Assembly: GCA_036488725.1 (NCBI GenBank)
Contig: DASXHD010000043.1
Span: 12,725 to 76,724, forward strand
DNA length: 64,000 bases
Reading direction: 5' to 3'
Source: DASXHD01 sp036488725
GTDB taxonomy: Bacteria > Myxococcota_A > Polyangia > Polyangiales > Polyangiaceae
Positions 34,221-43,946 of the stretch are shown here, piece after piece. Within the stretch, counting starts at the first letter, position 1. Each line of letters begins with the position of its first letter. A model generated the notes under the pieces. The model was not told the DNA's origin and did not search any database. It worked only from the letters and a program-made list of their open reading frames with translations. Both the position numbers and the translations under genes were made by a program.

Positions 34221-35381
34221 TCACGGGCTCGCGCGGAGCGCCGCTGCGTCGGAGCACGCGCGCGATGCGCCGTGGCTGCACGCGAAGTCGAAGAGCTGCA
34301 GCGCCCGCGACGTGTCACGCGGCACGACGACGCCGTCGCGATAAAACCGGCCGAGATCGGCGCAGCCGGTCGGCACCTTGATGTCGCACGCGAGCTTGAA
34401 CAACCCGAACGCGCGCGTGGCGTCTCGCGCGACGCCGCTGCCTGCGTCGTACATTTCGCCGAGCGAAACGCAGCCCTGCGCGGCTTCGGGATTTCCGTCC
34501 CGCGAATCGCAGTCGCGCTGATAGAGCGCCCGCGCGTGATCGAGGTCGACCGGGACGCCGGCGCCGCGCTCGTACATCTCGCCGAGGTGGCTGCATGACG
34601 CACCGACGTTCTTCTCGCAGAGGTCGCCGAAGATTTGGCGCGCGCGAACGTAATCGTGCGGCACGCCCTCCGACTTGTAGAGGAGGAAGCCGACCCCCGA
34701 GCAGCCCGTCTCGTCGTGGCACGTGCAGGCTCGTTCCATCAGCTGGAGCGCGCGGCGGTCGTCGCGCGGCACGGCGAGCCCGGTGCCGTAGTGGTAGGCG
34801 ATGCGCAGGCATCCTTGGCCGCTCCCGAGATCGCGCGCGCGCTGGAAATAGCGGGCGCGCTCGGCGGGCGTGTGCGTCGCCGACGCGGCGCCGAATCCGA
34901 TTTCGAGGCCCGCCTCGACGCATGCCTCCGCCGAGCCCGCTTCGCAGCGGCGCGCCCAATCGTCGAGCTTCGCGCCGCCGCGGACGAGCATTGCGTCGAC
35001 GCATGCGACCGGGCTGCCTGCATCGCACGCTCGCGCGAAGGCCTTCTGCGCGCCGGCGTCGTCGCGGTTCGCGCCTTCTCCGAGCGCGAGCGCGGCGCCC
35101 CACGCGACGCACGACGCGGGGTCTCCCGCGTCGCACGGCTCGGACGCAGCCGCGGCTCGCGCGCTCTGCCAGCTCGCATCGACGTATACGCAGCGCGCGT
35201 TCGAGCAAACGTGACGGCTCGCGGCGCACGTCGATGACGGCGCGTGAACCGCCGGCGGCGGTGGCCCCGCCGAGGCCGCGGCGATCGCGACCGTCGTCGG
35301 TGTGCGCGGCGCTCCGCAGGCGGCCGCGGCGGCGCACGTGATCGCAAGCGCACCCGCGCGTCGTACGTTTCGGCTTCCCAT
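34221..35381 (-). CDS. Sel1-repeat lipoprotein
   Basis: A 386-residue lipoprotein: signal MGSRNVRRAGALAITCAA, lipobox AAAC. After a Pro/Ala linker come about seven Sel1-type TPR repeats with paired Cys (for example DLGSGQGCLRIAYHYGTGL, MYERGAGVPVDLDHARALY, YDAGSGVARDATRAFGLFK). These make an alpha solenoid for protein binding, and paired Cys probably form disulphides between helices. Convergent with the permease, 10 bases apart. Confidence 0.9.
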   Translation of the reverse strand: MGSRNVRRAGALAITCAAAAACGAPRTPTTVAIAAASAGPPPPAVHAPSSTCAASRHVCSNARCVYVDASWQSARAAAASEPCDAGDPASCVAWGAALALGEGANRDDAGAQKAFARACDAGSPVACVDAMLVRGGAKLDDWARRCEAGSAEACVEAGLEIGFGAASATHTPAERARYFQRARDLGSGQGCLRIAYHYGTGLAVPRDDRRALQLMERACTCHDETGCSGVGFLLYKSEGVPHDYVRARQIFGDLCEKNVGASCSHLGEMYERGAGVPVDLDHARALYQRDCDSRDGNPEAAQGCVSLGEMYDAGSGVARDATRAFGLFKLACDIKVPTGCADLGRFYRDGVVVPRDTSRALQLFDFACSHGASRACSDAAALRASP

Positions 35382-35390
35382 GCCGCGACT

Positions 35391-36857
35391 CTACTCGCGC
35401 GCGAAGAGCTTCGCGTAGTGATCGCTGATCGCCTCGTCGGCGAGCTGACCGAAAAACGTCGAGTACGCCATCCACACGGCGAGCCCGTTCAAATCGCGAA
35501 ACATCGGCGGCAAATAATGAGGCGCCTTCACGACCCCGTCGTGTACGCGCCGCGCGAGGATCGGAACGTCCTCGTGCGCGACCTTGCCGACGAACAAAAA
35601 CGGAACGAGCTCGACGCGATTGTGCTGAATCGCCGTTCGGATGAACGAGTAGTTGAGGACGATGCCCTTGCAGTAGCTCGCGTCCTTCGTGAAGGGCGCG
35701 CCGCCGTCGAGCACGCCGCCGCGGAACACGCGGCGCGTCGCATGGAAGCACTCGTCCTCGTCGTAGCCCTCGGTGCGAAACCACTCGAAGACCTCGAGAA
35801 AGCTCGCGCCGTCCTCGGCTTTGTCGACCGCGAGCAAGCGATCGTTCAGACGGCGCGCGCGACGCGGATACGTGCGAAACGTGAAGAGCTCGAGCAACGC
35901 GGCGAGCCCCTCTTGCACGGCGGTCGTCCGCGGCGGGCCCTTCGAGAGCCACTTGGCGACGGTCTGCCGCTGCCCATTCAAACTGGTTGCAACATGCACC
36001 CATCCCTCGTGCACCTCGAGGATGTCGATGTCGCGCGGCGAGAAGACGGCGCCCTTTCGAATCTTGACGTAGTCATTGCCGGCGGCGGCGTCGGCGACGA
36101 TCGAGTCGTCCGCCGAGACGCGCACGTCGGCGTCCGGAAAATACGCGCCGAGGCGCTCGTTCAAAATGGCAGCGGCGTGCTCGGCGTCGATGGTCCGCGC
36201 GAGCTTCTCGTGGTCCGCGGGGTCGCCGCGATGGGCTCCGATCGCGCGGTCGTCGACGTTGGTGAGGATGCCGTACATCAAGTGCCCGAGATCGCGCACC
36301 GCGGATTTTCCGTCGGGGAATTTGTCTTTCGGCGAGCCGTAGAGCTTGCGCGAAAACGCGTAAAACGCGGGCGTTCCGCGCGCGCCGAGCATGTGCACGA
36401 CGTCGCGATATTCGAGCGCGGTCGTCGTCATGATGCGGCCGATCGCGTCTTCTTCGCCGAGCTCGCGCTCGATGTCGCGGGCGATCGTCTCGAACTCCTC
36501 GGCCTTCGCGCGCGGCTCGAAGCCGAGATCGATCGCGGCGTAGTCGACCGCGGGCATCTCTTTGTAGCGGCTCTTCTTCAGCTCGGCTTCGACCGCGTCG
36601 TCCCAACGAATCGCGTTGAGCACGCGGATCGGCCGCTGCGCTTCGACGATGCGGCCGGCGAGCTGCGAGACGATCTCTTTGTAGCTGCGCCACGGACCGA
36701 GCGCCGGCGGCGGCGGGATCGACGGCACCTCGCCGATCGACGTATCGGTTGTCGCCGGATCCGCCGCAGGCGGGACGGCGCCAATGCCGAGGCCGTGACC
36801 GTTCTTCTTCTCGCGTGGCTGCTTTTTCTCTTCTTCGGCTTTGTCGGGCATCGTCAT
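35391..36857 (-). CDS. QEGLA-motif protein (TIGR02421/DUF1704 family), putative metalloprotein
   Basis: A 488-residue protein of the family annotated as flavohaemoglobin expression-modulating. It contains the namesake TAVQEGLAALLELF and, earlier, LEVHEGWVHVATSL, together a putative HExxx-type metal site. MATCAP-like peptidase relatives are known in this fold. An N-terminal Lys/Pro-rich linker includes a segment (GIGAVPPAADPATTD) encoded by an exact 29-bp repeat also found at 53337. ATG 36857 overlaps the upstream zinc-ribbon gene (ATGA). TGCA motif copy 5 lies inside. Confidence 0.88.
   Translation of the reverse strand: MTMPDKAEEEKKQPREKKNGHGLGIGAVPPAADPATTDTSIGEVPSIPPPPALGPWRSYKEIVSQLAGRIVEAQRPIRVLNAIRWDDAVEAELKKSRYKEMPAVDYAAIDLGFEPRAKAEEFETIARDIERELGEEDAIGRIMTTTALEYRDVVHMLGARGTPAFYAFSRKLYGSPKDKFPDGKSAVRDLGHLMYGILTNVDDRAIGAHRGDPADHEKLARTIDAEHAAAILNERLGAYFPDADVRVSADDSIVADAAAGNDYVKIRKGAVFSPRDIDILEVHEGWVHVATSLNGQRQTVAKWLSKGPPRTTAVQEGLAALLELFTFRTYPRRARRLNDRLLAVDKAEDGASFLEVFEWFRTEGYDEDECFHATRRVFRGGVLDGGAPFTKDASYCKGIVLNYSFIRTAIQHNRVELVPFLFVGKVAHEDVPILARRVHDGVVKAPHYLPPMFRDLNGLAVWMAYSTFFGQLADEAISDHYAKLFARE
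35988..35999 (+). repeat. TGCA-N3-TGCA motif, copy 5
   Basis: TGCAACATGCAC, identical to copy 1, inside the QEGLA-motif gene. The coding strand uses CAT GTT GCA ACC AGT TTG AAT GGG, a run of rare codons here. Confidence 0.7.
36756..36784. repeat. 29-bp exact repeat, copy A
   Basis: Identical over 29 bases to 53337-53365. The core CCGCCGCAGGCGG forms a hairpin with a 3-base loop. Here it is read on the minus strand as part of GAVPPAADPA in a low-complexity linker. Confidence 0.85.
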
Positions 36858-37540
36858 CTGTGCGATTCGAGCCACGCCTCGACCGCGGCACGCAGCTCCG
36901 CCGACGGACCCGTCTCGGAGAAGAGCTCGATGGTCCCCTTCGTCGTGAAGTCGGCGACGACGCGCAGCCTGCCTCCACCCTCGTCGAGCGCGCACGTTCT
37001 CTCGACGCCATCTTCGTCGAGCGCGCGACGCGCCATGTGCAGGCGCGCGTCGAGGAGCATGCCGACTGCGTCGGGCTCGCCGCGGTAGCCCGGCGTCCCG
37101 ACACGATAGCGACGCGAGACCTCCGGGTCGGCGAGACCGCGCTCGGCCGTCACGCGATCGATCCAGTGGATGCGCGTCGCGGCAACCTCGGAGCTGCCGC
37201 ACGAGAGCGTCGTGAGCGCGACTGGGTCCGACCACACGTCCTCGGGCGGCGTCGCCGGTCCTTCGGGCGAGGTCACGACCGAGATGCTCACGGTGACTTC
37301 GCCGCCGAGCGCGCCCTCGATCGACGCGACGAGATGATGCGCTTTCTCGCTCGTCCGCGCTTCGACGCGCGCGAGCTTGTCGTCGAGCGAGCCTTCCTCG
37401 AGGCTCGGCGGCAGACCTTCGGCGGGAAGCGCGGCGCGGACGCGCGTCTCCGAGCAGCGATTACAAACGAGATCGCCCAGCCCGCACGGCTCGCCGCAGC
37501 GTGCGCAGATGTCGATTCGTGAGCTGCGTGAGGCCGACAT
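36854..37540 (-). CDS. Zinc-ribbon protein, unknown
   Basis: A 228-residue cytosolic protein. The N-terminus has two CxxC pairs (CARCGEPCGLGDLVCNRC), a zinc ribbon. The remainder is mixed alpha/beta with a region VTVSISVVTSPEGPATPPEDVWSDP and no known signature. ATG at 37540 was chosen since the ribbon begins just after it; longer in-frame starts add an unlikely tail. Coupled with the QEGLA gene downstream; 64 bases from the MoxR stop. Confidence 0.7.
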   Translation of the reverse strand: MSASRSSRIDICARCGEPCGLGDLVCNRCSETRVRAALPAEGLPPSLEEGSLDDKLARVEARTSEKAHHLVASIEGALGGEVTVSISVVTSPEGPATPPEDVWSDPVALTTLSCGSSEVAATRIHWIDRVTAERGLADPEVSRRYRVGTPGYRGEPDAVGMLLDARLHMARRALDEDGVERTCALDEGGGRLRVVADFTTKGTIELFSETGPSAELRAAVEAWLESHR

Positions 37541-37604
37541 GTTCGCGGAAGCCCCCAACATGCCAAATATCGCACGAACGCTCGCCGCGACCAAGGAGCG
37601 TTTA

Positions 37605-38594
<990 letters not shown>

Positions 38595-38635
38595 CCGACT
38601 CGGGCTTTTAGCACGTTGCGCGCGACTTCGAGGGG

Positions 38636-38923
38636 ATGGTAGAGGAGCGCGTGCTCGTCCCGAATTCGCCTAGTGCCCCGCCGGAGCAATTTCCGCAGGC
38701 GCCCAAGACGTTGAACCGGTCCGCCGCGGGAATGCCGTCGGCGAGCGCGAGCGGCGACGTGCCGACCGGGCCGACCGAAATCGTCGTTCGCCCGACGGGC
38801 CTCCGCCACGGAAAGTGGGAGGCGCCCGCGTGGGCGTTCTGGACGATGGGCGTCGTCGTCGTTGTGCTCGCCGCGCTCTACGCCCTCACGCGCCTCGGTT
38901 ATCTCCGAAGGAAAGCCGGATGA
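38636..38923 (+). CDS. Small membrane protein
   Basis: A 95-residue protein: soluble Pro/Ser-rich N-terminus (about 60 residues) and one C-terminal transmembrane helix (AFWTMGVVVVVLAALYALTRLGYLRRK). ATGA overlap with the flippase-like gene supports expression and a functional link. No family recognised. Confidence 0.65.
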   Translation: MVEERVLVPNSPSAPPEQFPQAPKTLNRSAAGMPSASASGDVPTGPTEIVVRPTGLRHGKWEAPAWAFWTMGVVVVVLAALYALTRLGYLRRKAG

Positions 38924-39903
38924 ACATGGTGGAAGCGCCGCCGGCGAGCGGCGGCCTCCGCGTCGGGCGCATCGTCGCCGTGCTCCTCGCGGCGGTCGTC
39001 GTCTACGCGGCGTTCGCGATCGGCAGCGGCGTCGGGAAGATCCGCGTCGGCCTCGCGCACTTCGCGTGGTGGACCTTCGCGGCCGCGTTCGCGCTCGCCT
39101 TCGGCAACTACGTGCTGCGATTTTTCAAATGGCAGTTTTATCTCTCGCGCCTGGACATTCAGAACGTCGGCGTCGTCGACAGCTTCCTCACGTTTTTGTC
39201 GGGCTTCGTGCTGACGATTTCGCCCGGAAAAGTGGGCGAAGTGTTCAAGTCGTACGTGCTCCACGAAACCCACGGCATCCCGATGGCGAAGACCGCGCCG
39301 ATCGTGGTCGCCGAGCGCATCACCGATCTCATCGGCATCATCGTGCTCATCGTCATCGGCTCGCTCGGGTTCACCGGCGGCATCTTGCCCGCGGCGGTCG
39401 GCACGACGCTCGTCGTCACGATGCTCGGCGTCATCGCCTCGCGCCGCGCGTCCTTCGCGGTGATCGAATTCGTGTCGCGGCTGCCCGGCCCTTTTCGCCG
39501 CATCGGGCCGAAGCTCGAAGAAGCGTACGAGAGCCTCACCGTCCTCGTCGCGCCGAAGAATCTCATTTGGCCGACGCTTCTCTCGATCGTCGCGTGGTCG
39601 CTCGAGTGTCTCGCGCTCGCCGTGATTTTGCGCGGATTCGACGCGCACGTGCCGCTCCCGCTGAGCATTTTTTTCTACGCGACGAGCACGCTCGCCGGCG
39701 CGGTCATCCCCGTGCCGGGCGGCCTCGGCGTGACCGAGACCGGCCTCCGCGAGCAGATGACGACGATGGGCCACGTGGACGACGCGACGAGCACCGCCGC
39801 GATGATGCTCGTCCGCTTCGCGACGCTGTGGTTCGCGGTCGGCGTCGGCTTCCTCGCGCTCGCCGTGATCCGCCGCCGCTATCCTCGCTTGCTCCGCAGT
39901 TGA
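38920..39903 (+). CDS. Lysylphosphatidylglycerol synthase transmembrane-like (UPF0104) protein
   Basis: A 327-residue, about 8-helix protein of the AglD/UPF0104 family, the flippase-like half of MprF. Marks include FLSGFVLTISPGKVGEVFKSY and VIPVPGGLGVTETGL. A role in lipid or glycolipid translocation is inferred. Coupled by ATGA to the small membrane protein upstream. Its last 25 bases overlap the convergent pseudouridine synthase gene. Confidence 0.87.
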   Translation: MNMVEAPPASGGLRVGRIVAVLLAAVVVYAAFAIGSGVGKIRVGLAHFAWWTFAAAFALAFGNYVLRFFKWQFYLSRLDIQNVGVVDSFLTFLSGFVLTISPGKVGEVFKSYVLHETHGIPMAKTAPIVVAERITDLIGIIVLIVIGSLGFTGGILPAAVGTTLVVTMLGVIASRRASFAVIEFVSRLPGPFRRIGPKLEEAYESLTVLVAPKNLIWPTLLSIVAWSLECLALAVILRGFDAHVPLPLSIFFYATSTLAGAVIPVPGGLGVTETGLREQMTTMGHVDDATSTAAMMLVRFATLWFAVGVGFLALAVIRRRYPRLLRS

Positions 39904-40802
39904 TCGAGCGCGCGCTGAAAATCCGGCGGCGGCGCCGCTTCGAAACGAACGCTCGCGCCGCTCGTCGGGTGAACGAACCCGAGCACGCGCGCGTGCAGCG
40001 CTTGGTGGCCGAGCTCTTTCGCGATCGCCGCGAGCGATTCGTCGGCGATGCGTTTGCCGTAGAGCGCGTCGCCAATGACGGGCGTCTTCGCCTCCGAGAG
40101 GTGCATGCGAATCTGGTGGGTCCTCCCGGTTTCAAGCGTCGCGCGCACGAGCGACGCGGGGCCGAGCGGTTCGATGTATTCGACATGCGTCACCGCGACC
40201 TTGCCGGCCTTCACGCGCGAGGTGAACTTCTGCCGGTAATGCGGGTCGCGTCCGTGGAGCGTGCGATACGTCGCCGTCTTCGCGATGCCGGCGCAAATCG
40301 CGACGTACTCGCGCTCGATCGTGTGCGCGGCGAATTGTTTCTTGAGCGCCTCGCGCGCCTCGGGCGTCCGCGCGACGACCATGACGCCGCTCGTGCCTTT
40401 GTCGAGCCGGTGCACGATCCCCGGTCGAATCGACGCGTCCAGATCGGGCAGCGCGAAGTAGCCGCGCGCGAGCAGCCCGTGGACGAGCGTGCCCGTTTCG
40501 GCGCCCGGCGCCGGATGCACGACGATCCCCGCCGGCTTCACGAGCACGACGAGCGCGTCGTCGACGTGCAGGATCTCCATCGGCACCGACGCGTCGGGCG
40601 TTAGATCGCTTCGCGGAGCGTCGAGCGGCTCGGCCTCGACGCGCGCGCCCGCGCGCACCACGTCCGAAGACTCGGCGACCGCGCCGTCGATCGTCACCCT
40701 CCCCGCTTCGATCCAGCGCTGCGCCTCGCTGCGCGAGATGCCCGCCTCGCGCGCGAGAAACCGATCGAGCCGCCCGCCCGGAGCGGTGGGGACGATTACC
40801 AG
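39879..40802 (-). CDS. rluD: RluD-family pseudouridine synthase
   Basis: An S4-linked RNA pseudouridine synthase, about 307 residues. S4 domain at RLDRFLAREAGISRSEAQRWIEAGRVTIDG; catalytic Asp in RPGIVHRLDKGTSGVMVVA; TGRTHQIRMHLSEAKTPVIGD. The start is unclear: no ATG, GTG or TTG in frame precedes the S4 domain downstream of the upstream gene's stop. The nearest candidate is CTG at 40802 that overlaps that stop (TAA at 40798-40796), so a non-standard start or translational coupling is possible. I named it rluD by motif, though RluC is possible. Confidence 0.8.
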   Translation of the reverse strand: MVIVPTAPGGRLDRFLAREAGISRSEAQRWIEAGRVTIDGAVAESSDVVRAGARVEAEPLDAPRSDLTPDASVPMEILHVDDALVVLVKPAGIVVHPAPGAETGTLVHGLLARGYFALPDLDASIRPGIVHRLDKGTSGVMVVARTPEAREALKKQFAAHTIEREYVAICAGIAKTATYRTLHGRDPHYRQKFTSRVKAGKVAVTHVEYIEPLGPASLVRATLETGRTHQIRMHLSEAKTPVIGDALYGKRIADESLAAIAKELGHQALHARVLGFVHPTSGASVRFEAAPPPDFQRALDQLRSKRG

Positions 40803-41059
40803 AGGCGCGACTTGATGTGCCCTTTGGCTTTGATCAAGATGTCGACGAGCGCGCGGTCGTAGAAATTTCGCGGATACAAATCCGGCGAGACGCGGCGCTT
40901 GTAGAGCGCGCGGCCCTCTTCGATTTCTTCGGCGAGCGTCTCGAACAAGTTGTCGTTCGTGATGCCCTGGACGATTTTGTCCTCGTTGTAGAGCGAGAGG
41001 TCGCTCGCGATCGCACGCGCCAAGCGACGCGCGGCTTCTTCGGTCTCGATGAGGGGCAT
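40796..41059 (-). CDS. DUF507 family protein
   Basis: An 87-residue protein of the DUF507 family, common in myxobacteria and other deep-branching groups. It contains LARAIASDLSLYNEDKIVQGI, EIEEGRALYKRRVSPDLYPRNFYDRAL and a helical rest. No biochemical role known to me. ATG at 41059. It precedes and overlaps the pseudouridine synthase start region. Confidence 0.85.
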   Translation of the reverse strand: MPLIETEEAARRLARAIASDLSLYNEDKIVQGITNDNLFETLAEEIEEGRALYKRRVSPDLYPRNFYDRALVDILIKAKGHIKSRLW

Positions 41060-41119
41060 GGGTTAAGTATCGCGGGCGAACCTCCGGCTCGTCAACTTGT
41101 GGTAAGAACCTCGACACGC

Positions 41120-42937
41120 ATGCCCGCGACGACACTCGCCGCCGCCATCGAAGAAGCCGCAAAATGCGACCCGACGCACGGGTTCCGTTTCGTGCCGGAA
41201 ACGACGGGCGATTCGAGCGAGGCGTCCTTTTCGTACACGGCGATCGAGCGCGCGAGCGCCCGTTACGGCGGGGCCCTCCAGGCGATCGGTTTGCGCAAAG
41301 GCGACCGCGTCGCGCTGATCCTGCCGACCAACGAAGATTTCGTCCTCTGTTTTTTCGGCGCGCTCCGCGCGGGCATCATCCCGGTGCCGATTTATCCGCC
41401 GCTCGGTCTCGGACAGCTCCAGGGATATCTCGACAACACGCGCCACATCGTCCGGAAGAGCGGCGCGAAGGTGCTCGTCACCGACGCGCGCATCAAGCGC
41501 CTGCTCGGCACGGTGCAAGCGTCGGCGCCCGAGCTCGAGCAAGTCATCGCAGTCGAAGCGATTCGCGAGTCGCAGGAGCCGCTCCGCGCGGCGCGCATCG
41601 ACGGGAGCGACATCGCGTTTCTCCAGTTCACGAGCGGGTCGACCTCGCGCCCGAAGGGCGTGACGCTCACGCACGACAACTTGCTCGCCAACATCGACTG
41701 CTTCATGCGCGACGGGCTGAAAGCCGGCGACGGCACCGACATCGGCGTCTCGTGGCTGCCGCTCTATCACGACATGGGGCTCATCGGGTTCGTGCTCGCG
41801 CCGCTCGTCACGAAGAACTCGACCATCTTCATCCCGCCGCTCCTCTTCTTGAAGCGACCGGCGACGTGGCTCCAAATCATCTCGCGCCACAAGGGGACGA
41901 TTTCGTACGGGCCGAACTTCGCGTACGCGCTCTGCTGCAAACGCATTCGCGAGCGTGAGCTCGAGGGCGTCGACCTCTCGAGCTGGCGCGTCGCCGGGTG
42001 CGGCGCCGAGCCGATTCGGCCGGAGACGCTCGACGCCTTCGCCGACGCGTTTGCGCGCGTGAAGTTCAAGAAAGAAGCGCTGCTCCCTTCGTACGGCATG
42101 GCCGAATCATCGCTCGCGGTCTGCTTCACCGAGCTCGACGAAGGCATGAAGACGCTCTCCGTCGAGCCCGACACGCTCTGGTCGCAAGGCGTGGCCAAAG
42201 AAGATTCGAACGGCTTGCGTCTCGTCTCGTGCGGCAAAGCGTTTCGCGGTCACGACATCCAAGTTTTTTCGCCCGAGGACGCGACCAGCGAAAAACCGCT
42301 CGAAGAAGACCGCGTCGGGGAGCTCCGCATCAAAGGCCCGAGCGTCATGAAGGGCTACTGGCAGGACGAAGAGCGGACGCGCGACGCGTTCGCCGGGAGC
42401 TACCTCAAGACCGGCGACCTCGGATTTTTGCACGAAGGTCGCGTCTTCATCTGCGGGCGCTCGAAAGAGGTCATCATCGTCAACGGCCGCAACTACTACC
42501 CACAAGACATGGAGTGGGAGGCGGGCAAGGTCGCCGGCGTGCGCAAAGGCAACGTCATCGCGTTCGGGTCACGTGACCCGAGCGGACAAGAAGTCGATCG
42601 CGAGCGCGTCGTCGTGGCGTTCGAGGTGCAGGAGCCGACGACGCTCGAGAGCAAGACGAGCCTCGCCGATCTCGTGGGCGCCGTGCGCAAATCGATTCAA
42701 GAAGGCATGGCGCTCTCAGTCGACGACGTCGTGCCGCTTTTGCCCGGTGTGCTCCCGAAGACGTCGAGCGGCAAACTGCAACGCGCCAAGACGCGCGAGC
42801 TTTACGAGTCCGGCGATTTGGGTGACCGAAAGAGCGCGCGCGACGTGAGTCGCCTCGACGTGGTCAAAGAAGCCGCGAAAAGCCAGCTCGAGTATTTCAA
42901 GCTCGCTGTGCTCGGAAACCGCAAGAAAAAGGGCTGA
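41120..42937 (+). CDS. Fatty-acyl-AMP ligase (FAAL-like adenylate-forming enzyme)
   Basis: A 605-residue adenylating enzyme. The core motif FTSGSTSRPKGVTLTHDNL and the catalytic Lys in PKTSSGKLQRAK are intact; GVSWLPLYHDMGLIGFVLAPLV and PSYGMAESSLAVCF are typical of FAALs rather than CoA ligases. FAALs load fatty acids as acyl-AMP onto carrier proteins. No PKS or NRPS neighbour is present; the only free ACP in the window is 16 kb away in the KS operon. ATG at 41120 is the first consistent start. Confidence 0.88.
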   Translation: MPATTLAAAIEEAAKCDPTHGFRFVPETTGDSSEASFSYTAIERASARYGGALQAIGLRKGDRVALILPTNEDFVLCFFGALRAGIIPVPIYPPLGLGQLQGYLDNTRHIVRKSGAKVLVTDARIKRLLGTVQASAPELEQVIAVEAIRESQEPLRAARIDGSDIAFLQFTSGSTSRPKGVTLTHDNLLANIDCFMRDGLKAGDGTDIGVSWLPLYHDMGLIGFVLAPLVTKNSTIFIPPLLFLKRPATWLQIISRHKGTISYGPNFAYALCCKRIRERELEGVDLSSWRVAGCGAEPIRPETLDAFADAFARVKFKKEALLPSYGMAESSLAVCFTELDEGMKTLSVEPDTLWSQGVAKEDSNGLRLVSCGKAFRGHDIQVFSPEDATSEKPLEEDRVGELRIKGPSVMKGYWQDEERTRDAFAGSYLKTGDLGFLHEGRVFICGRSKEVIIVNGRNYYPQDMEWEAGKVAGVRKGNVIAFGSRDPSGQEVDRERVVVAFEVQEPTTLESKTSLADLVGAVRKSIQEGMALSVDDVVPLLPGVLPKTSSGKLQRAKTRELYESGDLGDRKSARDVSRLDVVKEAAKSQLEYFKLAVLGNRKKKG

Positions 42938-42998
42938 TTTCGCTCCGCGCGCGGGTGCGGACGAGGCGCTGGCTCGTGCGATGCATGAGCGAGCCGAC

Positions 42999-43934
42999 AT
43001 GAACACGCGCAGCAACTTGGTCATTCTCGGTTCGCTTTTGTTCGCGTTCGGCTGCGGGAACAATCCCGGCAGCGGCGGCAACCCCGACGCCGGCGGCGGA
43101 GCCTTCGACGGCGACGTGCCCGACATCGGACCGCACTGCGATCCTTCGACGTGCGCGAGCAAAGAGTGCGGGCCCGACGGAACTTGCGCCGCTGGATGCA
43201 AGGCAGACAGCGATTGCGCCACGGGCGAGACATGCTGCAACGGCGCCTACTGTTCGGACCTGCACAAGGACCCGCAAAACTGCGGCGCGTGTGGCACCGC
43301 GTGCGGCGCGGATCAATTTTGCTCCGGCACGGCGTGCGTCCAGGCGCTCGCGAAGAACGTCTGCAACAACAACGAAGCGACGGTCGTCCAGGACGCGCTC
43401 GACGTCGACGACAACGGCGGCGCCGCGGTCGCGTCCGCGATCACGAGCGCGTGCGGCGGAGCGATTCAAGCGACGACCGTGAGCCAAGGCGCATCGGGCA
43501 CGATGGACTCGTCCGGCCGCCCGACGACCGGCCCCGGCAACACCTACGTGGCAGCCGGCGGAGGCTTCGGCCAAAAAGCGATCGCGTACATGAACACCGC
43601 GCGCAACGCGCCGGTCGTGACCGTCGACGACAGCCAGAACGTCTCCTTCGTTCGCGCGTCCGACGGCAGCACCATCGTCAAAGCGCCGATCACGACGCTC
43701 ACCGCGACGCACGACTTCTTCCTCATCTACGCGGCGGCAGAGCCCGTCAGCGGAACGCTCGTCTTCGCGGCCTACGGCCTCTATCCCGCGGGCACCACGG
43801 CCGCCGCTTTCTGGCTCAAGAACCTGAGCGGCGGCGTCGCCACGATGGACAAGCAATATTACATCTACGAGTGGACCGGCAAAACGAGCACCCCGGCGTC
43901 GACCGACACCTGGAAGCTCGTCGAGTCGAAGTAA
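42999..43934 (+). CDS. Cys-rich lipoprotein
   Basis: A 311-residue lipoprotein with signal MNTRSNLVILGSLLFA and lipobox FGC. The first 110 mature residues hold a Cys-rich module (CDPSTCASKECGPDGTCAAGC, CCNGAYCSDLHKDPQNCGACG), an extracellular fold of unknown role. The rest is beta-rich with no catalytic motif (SGGVATMDKQYYIYEWTGK near the end). Codon use is normal for the window. Confidence 0.75.
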   Translation: MNTRSNLVILGSLLFAFGCGNNPGSGGNPDAGGGAFDGDVPDIGPHCDPSTCASKECGPDGTCAAGCKADSDCATGETCCNGAYCSDLHKDPQNCGACGTACGADQFCSGTACVQALAKNVCNNNEATVVQDALDVDDNGGAAVASAITSACGGAIQATTVSQGASGTMDSSGRPTTGPGNTYVAAGGGFGQKAIAYMNTARNAPVVTVDDSQNVSFVRASDGSTIVKAPITTLTATHDFFLIYAAAEPVSGTLVFAAYGLYPAGTTAAAFWLKNLSGGVATMDKQYYIYEWTGKTSTPASTDTWKLVESK

Positions 43935-43946
43935 CGCGTGGCCGGG

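Noticed and set aside
32378..34603. Minus-strand 741-codon frame opposite the second permease
   Set aside because: Only the last 107 codons (32378-32701) look like a protein; the rest is shadow of the permease.
34722..34738. Possible sigma54 -24 element (TGGCACG)
   Set aside because: No TTGC at the -12 position and it is inside the Sel1 gene.
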